The position numbers were made by a program, and so were the translations under genes. Positions 12,789 to 22,400 of a stretch of DNA of 64,000 nt are shown piece after piece; the first letter of the stretch is position 1; the number at the start of each line of letters is the position of its first letter. The notes under the pieces were generated by a model that ran no database searches, was not told the origin of the DNA, and saw only the letters and a program-made list of their open reading frames with translations. Origin of the DNA: Lineolata rhizophorae (Eukaryota > Ascomycota > Dothideomycetes > Lineolatales > Lineolataceae); the NCBI GenBank assembly GCA_010093515.1, contig MU001687.1, positions 72,070 to 136,069 of the forward strand. The letters are read 5' to 3'.

Positions 12789-13641
12789 TTACTTCCTGGC
12801 CGGACTCCTGCTACGCCTCCGCTCCTCACCACGCTCGTGCCGGTCACGCCGGTGGTGCCGGTGGCGACGGTCCGAATGGTGCCGGCGCTTCCGCTCGCGC
12901 TCCCGCTCGCGCTCCCGAAAACGCTCTCGCAAGCGCTCCTCCTCCTCCTCCTGCTGGCGCTGCCTCTCGTTCAACACGGCCGTGTGCTTCTTGATGTACG
13001 TGAGAGGGTCGTTGGCCTCGAGGCGGGCCTGGCGCCTCTGCTCGCGCGCCTGTTCGCGCTTGGCGGCTTCGTCGTCGTCGTTGGCTGCGCCGCGTTCGCG
13101 GGACCACGGGCGCCTGTTGGTTGCGCCGAAGAGGTCGAAGTGGCCGCTCTTGTCCGTTAGAGGCGCGCCTTGGCTCTTGGGCTCGCCCTGGCTCTTTCGC
13201 TCGCCTTGGCTTTTCCGCTCGCTTTCGAGCCGGTCCCGCGCTAGCCGGATCTCGCGGTCCGTGCAGTCTTCGCCGGGCATGCGGCGCCGGCCGTGGGCGT
13301 CTCGGCGGTCATCCCGGCGAGCGTCCCGACGGGCCTCGCGATCGTGGTGACGCGGTGCGGAGGAAGGCGGCGGAGGCGAAGGGGGCGGCTCCTCGCCGCG
13401 CAGGATGGCTAGGCGCTTGCGGGCCTCGTGCTCCTCGCGACGATCCTTCTCGGCGGCCTCGCGGGCGGCGGCGGCGGCCTCGTCGCGCCGGACGCGCTCG
13501 ACGTTGGCGGGGTTGGAGACGTGCCACGACTTGTGGTGGAGCAGGTGTCTGCGATGCGCGCGACGCACACTTAAGCCCGCTAGAACGGTTCCTCGACGTT
13601 GCGCCGGGGGGCAGCAGGGGCTGTGGCACTTACAAAGGCAT
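12789..13641 (-). CDS. LENG1-like protein with Cir_N domain
   Basis: Probable nuclear, spliceosome-associated protein. Exon 1 is only 8 nt (13634-13641, ATG CCT TT) and exon 2 is 12789-13548, giving 255 residues. The spliced N-terminus reads MPLHLLHHKSWHVSNPANVE followed by RVRRDEAAAAAREAAEKDRR. This is the Cir_N motif shared with leukocyte receptor cluster member 1 and CIR proteins. The rest is highly charged: a Pro run (PPPSPPPPSS), a threefold repeat of a KSQGE-type motif around 13165-13225, then a C-terminal Glu/Arg block and an RS-like end (RRRSRSPARK). Relatives associate with splicing complexes, but the exact role of this protein is unknown. The start is supported by the in-frame splice that creates the conserved N-terminus and a good GTAAGT donor. 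It shares a 306-bp divergent promoter with the next gene. Confidence 0.85.
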
Positions 13642-13947
13642 GGCGGGCTGCCACGGGCCGCGGTGGCCGTGTTACCCTTCGTGGACGCGGTTGTCGATGT
13701 GGGATGGCGGAGAGGTCGAGGCGTGGGCCGGAGCTTGGAGCTATTTCTGGCGGGCTTCGCGTACCTAGCCGGGCTCCCGGGGCTCGGGCCGGGCCCCGCT
13801 GCACGTCCGGGCCCCGACGCTCCGGGTGCACAACACCCGCGCAGACCATCGTGCTCCGCTGCTGCCGCCGCGCCTCTGGCCTCTTGCCGTGCTATTGCCG
13901 TAGCCGCTGCGGCTTTGCTTGTTCCCTGTGCTGTTGCGCCTCCCGCG
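13642..13947. promoter_or_regulatory. Divergent promoter, LENG1-like / conserved orphan
   Basis: Only 306 bp separate the two divergent start codons. The stretch is GC-rich and holds no gene of its own. It must contain both 5' untranslated regions and promoters. Confidence 0.6.
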
Positions 13948-14763
13948 ATGCCCACGTACCTAGCCCACGGCTTCCGCTGGCCGCGCCCGCTGATCCGCAT
14001 CCACATCATCCTCCAGAACCTCGACGACGCCGCGTCCGAATGGCTCGTGGCGCCGCCCACCACGGCCGCCCTGCTCGACAACTTCCGCGCCCTCTACCCC
14101 ACCATCATGCCAGCCCTGCCCGGCCTGCGCTTCCTCGAGCAGTACGACCCGCTCGACGAGACGTCGCCCACCTCGAAGAGCCAGCCCTTCGCCTACGTCT
14201 GCGACGTCGTTCACGAGGTCCAGCTCGGCGTCGACGTCGACGAGGTACGCGGCCAGGGCGTCAGCAATGATGCCTGGGGCGCCATGGTCGAGCTGCGTGA
14301 CAAGCTTGCCCCAGGCGAAAAAGTCGCTTGGTTTGTCGTCGTGTGCGGCGACCTCGAGCGCTGGGCCCCTCCTGTAGCCGCGCCCGTCGATGCTGCCGCG
14401 GCCGCCCAGTGGGATGCTGGCCCTGAGGCCCCAGGCGACGAAGAGCAGGTATGCTTCCCTCCCTTCCCGAACCTGATGTGCTTTATTTGCCGCGGGCCAG
14501 GGACGGCGTGGAAGCAAGCTTACTTGTCCCTGCCCAGCGTCAAGCGTCGTCATCCAGAGGGCTGAAGAAGTGGTTCGGGAAGAGCCAGCTGAGGAAGTCC
14601 AAAAGGTCAGTTCTCTCGTCCTGTGTCCTTGACCGTCTCAGACGTTCCTTTCCACCTCCATCCCTCCAAGCTGACCTCGATTCCCAGCTCTCGAGATCTG
14701 ACTGGCGGCCGCGATTCGCGAATGTCCGAGAACCCACCTCCTCTCCCGGGCCAAGCTGTTTGA
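13948..14763 (+). CDS. Conserved fungal protein of unknown function
   Basis: Three exons (13948-14448, 14538-14605, 14688-14763) join to 214 residues. The N-terminus MPTYLAHGFRWPRPLIRIHI and the blocks IILQNLDDAASEW, LRFLEQYDPLDE, AYVCDVVHEVQLGVDVDEV and MVELRDKLAPGEKVAWFVVV look strongly conserved; I recall similar proteins annotated only as hypothetical in filamentous fungi. The second half is Ala/Pro/Glu-rich, then basic (KKWFGKSQLRKSK), ending PPPLPGQAV. No signal peptide or membrane segment is visible. Splice sites are GT-AG, with a CTGAC branch site before the last exon. The two 3' introns restore frame, which supports the model. The function is not recognisable from sequence. Confidence 0.8.
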
Positions 14764-15251
14764 CATCAACCAGCTTCTGGGTTGGCGAAAATCCGTGCTC
14801 ACATGGCGTGGCGTCAAACGAGATTCATAGAGAGAACGGTTCCGATGGCACGGACTACTATTTTGTGGATCTTAGTTTCCATGAGCGAGCATCTGCCTTG
14901 CAGTTTGTGGCCTTGGGACAAGGGTCTAGGTGTCACTATTCTGTGGCACGCTTGCCTTTCGCAATCATATATTGTGCACTGGCAGCGGTGTATAGGTTGG
15001 TTGCATTACGAACCGCTTCACTAGACTTGTTGGTTCCGCCTACGACTTCTAGTCTTTGGTATCTGAGTTGTGGCTTGCTTGAACGAGCCTGGAAACTAGA
15101 GCGCCTTCGCGTGCTAGAGAAGGGTAGAAGGCGGCGGATGCACATGTGGCTTAAACAAGCAGCTGATACTACCACGCAACGAAATAAAAAGACATAAACA
15201 ATAAAAGCAAAAAGAGCCCACCCTACTCCAGAACCTAAGAATGCGCCATGG
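14764..15251. other. Convergent intergenic region
   Basis: Lies between the 3' ends of the conserved orphan (plus) and the IST1 gene (minus). A frame runs through part of it from the preceding gene's second exon, but it is better explained as intron and 3' untranslated sequence. No independent gene is supported. Confidence 0.6.
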
Positions 15252-16315
15252 CTACCTCTTCAATTGGGCAAATCGTGCCGCAAGCTCATCAACGTCCGGG
15301 ATGCTACCTCCTGGGCCGCCGTTATTGTTGGCCCCCGGGCCATTGCCTCCACCGCCTCCTGGCTTCCTCTCTGCTGCCTTCTTCATCTTGGCCCCGGGCT
15401 TCAGTTCTGGCGGACCCGGCAGCTTCACCTTCGGTGCGACATTGTCCGAACTGGGGCTGGGAGGCGCTATCTGCACCGGGCTCTTGGGCCCGAAGGACTT
15501 TGGGGGGGTAGCCTGCGTCAGCTCCTCCGCGGCTAGCGGTGCCTCCAGATTCTGCACCTTTTCCCCACCGGACGGCTCGTCGTCGTCGTCGTCGTTGTCA
15601 CCATCTCCCTCGTCAGGCCCAGGATCGCCCGGGAAGTGCACGCCATACGTCCGGCAGATCTCGCGGAGATAGGCGTCGACCAGCTCCGGCCTGGGCGTTT
15701 CCGTCCTGAGCTTGCTGAGGACGCGGTCGGCGACGCCTGCGCCCTCCATGGTCGAGAGCGCGAAGTCCTTGCCGAACTTCTCGATCAGAAGGCCGCGCAC
15801 GTTATGCAGCTCCTTGACCTCGGTTCGCGGTGCGGCGTGGATGATGCTCCGGACGGCCTCCTCGAGGTCCGGGTTGACGGCCGGCGAGGGCGCCCCCGAC
15901 GAGGAGCCCAGGTGCAGCCCGCCGTTGGAAGGCGGGTCGAGGAGCTGCGAGCGCGCGAGCAGGAGCTCGCAGTAGAGCTCGAGGATCTCGTGCAGCTCCG
16001 TCGTGATGTCGCTGCGGATGATGTTCTCGACGCGGATGCGCGCGGACTCGGTCTTGCCTTGCTGCTCGTCCACCACGGGCAGGTTAGCTGGCGCCGAGGC
16101 CTGAGCGGGTAGAGTTGGGAGGCCCAGGCGCACCTCTATCAGCTGCGCCATAGCGCGCCGCTGCTGCTTTGCGATTGCCGTGTCCTTCTGCTGCACCATG
16201 CGCAGCCGGGCGATGCTCAGCTTGAGCTGCACTTTGATCTTCGACTGCGCCGGATTAGCACTTGCAGCGTGGCGGCTTCGACAAAACATACGACCAGGGA
16301 CGACGGAGGCGCCAT
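15252..16315 (-). CDS. ist1: IST1-family ESCRT-III regulator
   Basis: Predicted regulator of ESCRT-III/Vps4 at endosomes. Exon 1 is 16292-16315 (24 nt) and exon 2 is 15252-16244, giving 338 residues. The 47-bp intron has GTATGT, CTAAT and GCGCAG signals. The joined start MAPPSSLVSKIKVQLKLSIA leads straight into the Ist1 helical domain (RLRMVQQKDTAIAKQQRRAM, AQLIEVRLG, ESARIRVENIIRSD, EILELYCELLLARSQLLD), covering about residues 8-190. The C-terminal third is Pro/Gly/Asp-rich with an acidic DNDDDDDEPSG run. It ends with a short helical segment (PDVDELAARFAQLKR), the position where family members carry a MIM motif that binds Vps4-type MIT domains. Length and domain position match fungal IST1 proteins. 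Confidence 0.92.
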
Positions 16316-16695
16316 GGTTGCCTGTAGAACGGGCGCGGCTGGTTGTCGCAAGCGTCTACGGAGTATGGCGGCGGGCGGCGAAGGCGCTCGGGGCGTGTGG
16401 GGCAGCGCCGCAGGGCTAGTGGCGGGCGCGGCTAGTCCCGCTTGCTAACGGGGTCCTCGGGCCACGCTGAGCAGAACATGCGCACCCCTCTCTTCTCACG
16501 TCGTCACGCTGAGCCTTTGTTGCTCTTGCTTTCACCGGCACGATTGCGGGGTTGCCCAAGGGCAAGAGCAGATTACGCTGAAAAAGCACTTCCATTCCCA
16601 AAGCACTGGCAAGCAGAGCGACAGAGACACTAGAACATCCCGCGTTACAACCCTAGGGACGCCAGATCGCAAGGAGAGAGGCCATGACTCCGCCG
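16316..16695. other. Intergenic, IST1 upstream
   Basis: Holds the IST1 promoter and the 3' region of the next minus-strand gene. CTACGGAGTA at 16356-16365 is one of the dispersed CGGAGTA motifs noted elsewhere in the window. No gene is visible. Confidence 0.55.
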
Positions 16696-18348
16696 CTATC
16701 GACGAGCACTTGGCCGGCCCGGCTTTTCCCGTCCGTAGTCGGCGCTTCGTACAGTCGACCCTCTGCTACTACCTTCCCCGTCGGTGTTTGAGCCACCGCC
16801 TGATCGTGCCGGCAGCGGCGTTGGATTCGCCTCTTCTAGCGGGCCTGATGCTTGGATGCCTCCCGCGTCTTTGCCGTAGTCCTCGATCTCCACCTCCTCG
16901 TCAGATGATTCGCCATCTGAATCTGACTGGCGTCCCCGGGTGAGGTGCGCGTGCTCGTCGCCCTCACCGTCAGGGATCATCTCGTGGGCCCCGCCGGCCG
17001 GGTCTTTGATGAAGCTGTCGATGATGTAATACTGCAACGCGTTCATGATCAACGGGAAGATGAACATCACGAAGGTGATTTGGATGGCCTCGTTGCCTTC
17101 TGTCCAACGCAATGCCCAGTCGCCGACCCACGCGATCCACGGGAGGAGTTGGAAGATGAAGAACACGACGAGCTTCATGCCGAAAAGGCCGAGAAAGTAA
17201 ATGATCGACTGCTTTAGCCACCACGAAACTCTTGGCGGCTGGCCGTAGTTACCGGATCTGATTGACTCGGGCGGATTTGCAAGCGGCGTGAGAAGGAAAC
17301 CATGGTGCAGCAAACGCAATAAAACAACAAGGATGGGAATTCCGATGGTGGTCTGTTGGGCGCGTTAGCCTGCTGGTTTGCCACGTAGCTCTCATCGGAA
17401 CGAACACACTCACGTCGATTGCGAGATTTAGAAGATAGAAAGAACACGGGTTAGGCTGCGTCTTTGTTGCGTCTTGAACGAACGAAGCCGCTTCCTTGGC
17501 CTTCTGATTCACGTCAAAACTTCCAGAGGACAGCATCGACATGAAAAGGTTTGCAACGTGAATCAAGACGGAGCCGAAGACCTGCTTCGACACGTCAAAC
17601 CACCATATCTTCAGCGGCCGCCTGGGCGTTTCGCGCCAGCGCTTATACACCAGGGACGTTAGCGCGAGCACTCCGAGAGCACCTTGGACAAGTAGAGCAA
17701 ATGGGCCTAGAAGGTGGCACTCGCCGTCATCCTCTTCGCCGCCACCTTGCGGACCCAGTGTAGCGGTGGCTGATGGCGAAGCTAAGACGACGTTCGACTG
17801 CGCTGCGGAACCACTAGTTGCGGTCGATGCCACTGTTGGCGACTCGGTCACGGGATCTTCGGTTTCAACGCCGGTAATACCTTCAAGGCGTGTTTCGAAA
17901 ACTGCACGAGACGTTAGCCAGACGCCACCACTGACGTGGTAGTGAAGCGGGCCGTACCCAGTGTGGAGTCTGATGGTATTGAGCCCACGTTGCGGTCCCC
18001 GTACGCAAGCTCGGGCGGTATCGTCAACTTGCGCTCTTCCCCTATGCACATGTTCGTCAAGCCTTGGTCCCATCCTGCGATAACCATGCCCTGGCCTAGC
18101 TTGAACTCGAAAGGAACCCCGCGGTTGTAGCTGCTGTCAAACTCGGTGCCATCGCTCTGCAGCGTCCCCCTGTAGTCGACCTGAATGGTATCCCCTACGC
18201 GCGATTTCCGAGTGCATTCTACCACGTTCGTTATATCGATGCGGAGGCCGGTCCTATCGATCGCCTGAACGGCCGTGGCGGCGAGGGCGAACACGGCAAG
18301 CCAGCATGGCGACGAGACTGAAGCGCTTGGGTTTGCGGGAGGGAGCAT
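16696..18348 (-). CDS. FKBP prolyl isomerase fused to STIMATE/YPL162C-type membrane domain
   Basis: Three exons (17958-18348, 17414-17901, 16696-17352) join in frame to 511 residues. The N-terminus is a signal peptide (ATG at 18348; [20 protein letters not shown]). A full FKBP domain follows at about residues 35-140: [60 protein letters not shown]. After a Ser/Thr-rich linker the same frame enters a STIMATE-like region with about five membrane segments ([94 protein letters not shown]) and an acidic tail. FKBP2 relatives fold proteins in the ER; the yeast relative YPL162C is a vacuolar membrane protein. In exon 2 no in-frame ATG precedes the membrane region, so one fused product is the simplest reading. 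Two separately expressed genes cannot be fully excluded. Confidence 0.85.
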
Positions 18349-19448
18349 GAGCAATGTGTGCTTGGTGCGAGACGTCTACGACTTGAAAATGGTGGTGAGA
18401 GGATATCGGAGGACGTGAGTGGCGCGCTGCGACGTCCGCTAGTCGGCGAGGGGACCGAGATGGTGATGTGACTAACAAACGGAGGAACGGCGGGCTTGCT
18501 TGGGCGAGCTACAGACGAAGAGAATACATGAGAAGAATGGGGAACGGCCGAGACACCGCCGTAGGAATGGCAGGGAGCGGAGCCTGGAAATAGTATCGCA
18601 ACGCAGGCAGTCAGCAGGGAGCGGATGCGGCTGCGAGGACGAGACAGTCGTGAGGGCGGTGGCGTTGTGCCCGCTTGCGGCTCGGCCGCACTGTTCGATG
18701 CTAGCGCGCCGCCACGTTACTCCACACGTGCACAGCCGCATCAGTCTCACCTACATCACTCACCGCGCTACCGACATGTCGCGCGTAGCGCCATCAGCGG
18801 CATGGGCAGGATTAAATGATGCAGCTAAATATGTCGGGACGTTCCCCGACTTCATCCAACCCGTCGCCCTGACTCCTCAGCAGCCCGTGAGAACGTAAAA
18901 CGTGCGATGAACAGTACTTCAGAAGAGGAGTGCTCCTAGCCAGTCCCACGCCGAGGCCCCAACCCGGTTCTCTATAATACAAGCATTACCCGCCCGTACC
19001 GCCTTTTAAACGATGTTCATTCCGCCTAGTGCAAGATGCCTGGTGCGCAACCAACTGCGACCGGTTTGCTATGCTCGCTCGTAGAACGTAGAATGCCGCC
19101 AGCAATGATCCCTCCATACATCGCCGCATGCCGCGCAAAGCGGAACGCGGCCGAGTATCCACCTAGAAAATGCAAACGTTCTTAAGGAAATTGGGCGGCT
19201 GTGCTAAGGTTCCGCAAAAGCAAAGATTAAAAAGGGGACAAAAATAGACAGAAAATACACTGCTGAGGTGATGGCGCAATCATCAAACGCCTCCCTAGCG
19301 GCCGGTTGAGCCAACTGTTTACCTTTTTGACATCTTGCGCCTGTTTGTAATATGCAAAAAGCTCGACCTAGAAGCCGGGTTTGGGGCGGGGGGTGGACTA
19401 AACAATATAAAAAAGCGACAGTGAAGATGTGAGGACGTGACTGTGGAA
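18349..19448. other. Intergenic, FKBP-STIMATE upstream / histidine kinase downstream
   Basis: About 1.1 kb without a supportable gene. It should contain the promoter of the FKBP-STIMATE gene and the 3' untranslated region of the histidine kinase. A plus-strand frame at 18500-18898 has no family signature and is rejected. Confidence 0.6.
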
Positions 19449-22400
19449 CTACTTTCGTCGTGGGCGCATGAATTCTAGGGGTTTCGCGGGGTCCTCGGGA
19501 TCCAGGACTTGCGTCATGATCGCACTCAACACCGTAAAGTCGACCGGCTTGGTAACGTAGGAGTTAAAACCGGCCTCAACGCATTTGTCGTAGACGTCTC
19601 CTAGGACGTTGGCTGATAGGGCAATAACAGGGATGTTTGAGTAGTTGTTCTTCTTCTCCCATTTTCGAATCTCCTTGCAAGTATCGTATCCGTCCTTGTT
19701 TGGCATGTACAAATCGCACTGCGCGCTTGTCAGCCAACATCGAATGCCGCAAGTGGATGGCCGAACTTACCAATATCATCGAATAGTATCCATGAGGTTG
19801 GGAAAAGATCCTTTCCAAGCACTCCACACCATCGATCGCCTTGTCTACGTCGATCGCAACTTTTTGGAGAAGCTTGAGTATTACCTGCACAGATACGAGT
19901 TAGTCAACAATGTGCTAGCGAAACGTAGACGGAACATTGCGCTCACCATCTGATTCGTTGGATTGTCCTCCACAAGGAGGATTCGGTTCCCCTTATTTCC
20001 AAGACGCTTCTTCAAATCGCTGAAAACCTGTTTCTGGGTTATTGCAACTTGCTGTGCGCTGTCATGACCCCGATCCTTGCCGCTTCCTCGAATTCTATGT
20101 GGATCAAAAATATTTGCGAGTTTAGACGGCTTTAGGGGTTTGAAGATAAACCGCAAGCGACCACTCGATTGAAGCTGCTCGTAGTTGTATTGAGGTGCGT
20201 CTTTTATGATAGTCCGTTTCTGCATCAGCTCCGAAACTACAAGGACCGCTGTAGTTTTATGGGTCGGCGACTGGAAGACTTGATCCAGCAGAGCGATGAC
20301 CTCAGCCGCATCTGGCAAGATGACGAGGATATGGGTGAAGAGGACTGGATCATTCCCACCGATCATTTTCTGAACAGCGAGAAGGCTGTCATCCGCTGTA
20401 ATCTGGCGAGGAATCCCTTCAGGGAGGGTTGTCTCGATATGTTTCACGGCGGCCTCTCGACTGTGCAACCACGGGCAAATGACAAGGATTGAGTATATGG
20501 GTGGTGCCTGTAGACTCTGAGGGATAGGCGATGTTGGCCTTGCGGCAGGACTTGACGAGGGCCTCGCAGTTTCGTTCGAATCGACTGAACCTTGAGACAA
20601 CGCACTAGGGCTCTCTTTCCGGTCGTTTTCATTACCTTCGCTAGGCAATTGCAACTTGATATGTGGAGAGCGAACGGATTGTTCGATCATATACGAAGAT
20701 GCCGATGATCGCTCAGACCGTACGCTTGTCGCGTGAGTCGTCATTGATGGGTCGGAGCTCCCAGATGAGTAAGAGGGCGACATTCCCATTCCACCGGGCG
20801 ATTGTGTCGCAGCATCCGGCCCTGGAACCGGTCGTTCTTCCGTTGTAGATACAGCTGATAGAAGAGGCTTGGAGGTTTTAGTGCCGGGAAGCGACATAGA
20901 AGAGTGCTCCCGGGAAAGGGGTGGTGCATGTCCTATGGACTCAGGTCGGAATGCCAGGTTCGCGGGGTGATCGTCCTCGGTCGGCAACTCAAACCGTATA
21001 GTGAATGTAAATGTCGAGCCTTTGCCAGGTACGCTGCTTGCAGTCATCGTCCCCCCATGGAGTTCAACGAGCTGCATCGAAATAGCGAGACCTAAGCCAG
21101 TTCCGCCATGTTGTCTCGACCCACTCCCATCTATCTGGCTAAATCGCTTGAACAAAAATTTGGCCTCTTCGTCCGTGAACCCCGACCCGGTGTCGATAAC
21201 GTCGAATTGGAGCACCGTGCTGTGGGGATCAATTATTGTGTCGAACTCCCTATAAGTCTTACAACGAATGAAGACTTCTCCTTTTTGGGTGAATTTAATC
21301 GCATTTCCGACAACATTGAGAAGAACCTGGCGGAGACGGAAACGGTCACCTTTTAAGATGGTGGGTACGTCTTCTTCGACAATATAGTTGAGCTCAAGTC
21401 CTTTAGCGATGGCTAATGAGGAGGTCACGTCGTTCACATCCTCGATGAGCGACCGAACGTGGAGCCAATTCATGCTGAGCGTTATCATTCCCGCCTCGAT
21501 CTTTGCTAGGTCGAGGATATCATTGATTAGATCCCGCAGACCCTCTGTGCTGTTTCTGATGATATTGACATGTTCCATTTGTTCCCCGGTCAAATTGCTA
21601 TCGATCAGAAAGCTAACCATTCCGGTAATGCCGTTGAGAGGTGTACGGATTTCATGAGACATGTTGCTCAGGAACCGAGATTTGGCATCCATAGTTTCTT
21701 TTAGGGTTTGCTCTAGTAGTTTATGATCGTTGATGTCTGTGCACGTCCCGTACCACGTTTCTTCCTCGAAAGTCGTACGGAGAACAGGCTCGGCTAAGAG
21801 TACCCGAACAAGATGCCAGCGATAGTTGCCATCTTTGGACCTTAGTCGGACCTCAGTGGAATATGACGGCCGTCCGTCGGCATCTCTCGAGACCTTCAGA
21901 ATCCCAGTGCTCGCCAACTTTGACAACTTGGCTTGAGGGAGTTGTATGCCTTCTGATGACATGCCTGCAGGACTTGTCACAGTCTTGGATGTCTCGGTCG
22001 TATCAATTGAAGACGCTGAGCTAGCGCGGCTTGGATCCGGAGGAACAGATGTGGGCACGTTCGTTGCGAATCCTGCATCGTGATCGAAGTCGGGGAGTCT
22101 ACACTTGGAAAGGTCATCGGGATGGACGTAGCCCATAAATCCAACGCCGAGGGCCTCTTCCTCCGTTTGACCGGAGTATGTCAGCCACGGAGTATTGCAA
22201 AATATTATCCCTCTCTTCCGTGTGGCTGCGAACACAATCTGCGGGCTGGAGTTGGCAAGTGCGCGGTACTTCGCTTCCGACGCGGCCGTTTCTTGTTGAC
22301 GCGCAGAATTCGTTTCCGCGATGTGTTGCTCATGGCAGTCCATGTTAGTGCCGATCCAGTGCACTATATTTTGTTTTCGATCCTTCAATGGCGCCACGCG

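Noticed and set aside
13405-14565. A 386-codon plus-strand frame
   Set aside because: Its first half is antisense to the LENG1-like gene. Only the part from the ATG at 13948 is conserved-looking, and that is annotated as its own gene.
14451-15197. A 248-codon plus-strand frame
   Set aside because: It begins in the first intron of the conserved orphan, overlaps its second exon and then runs through intron and 3' region. The spliced model explains the conserved part better.
17249-18073. Alternative frame starting [10 protein letters not shown] that enters the STIMATE region
   Set aside because: Its first 60 codons overlap the FKBP coding sequence in the wrong frame and cross a well-formed GT-AG intron. 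The spliced FKBP fusion is more coherent.
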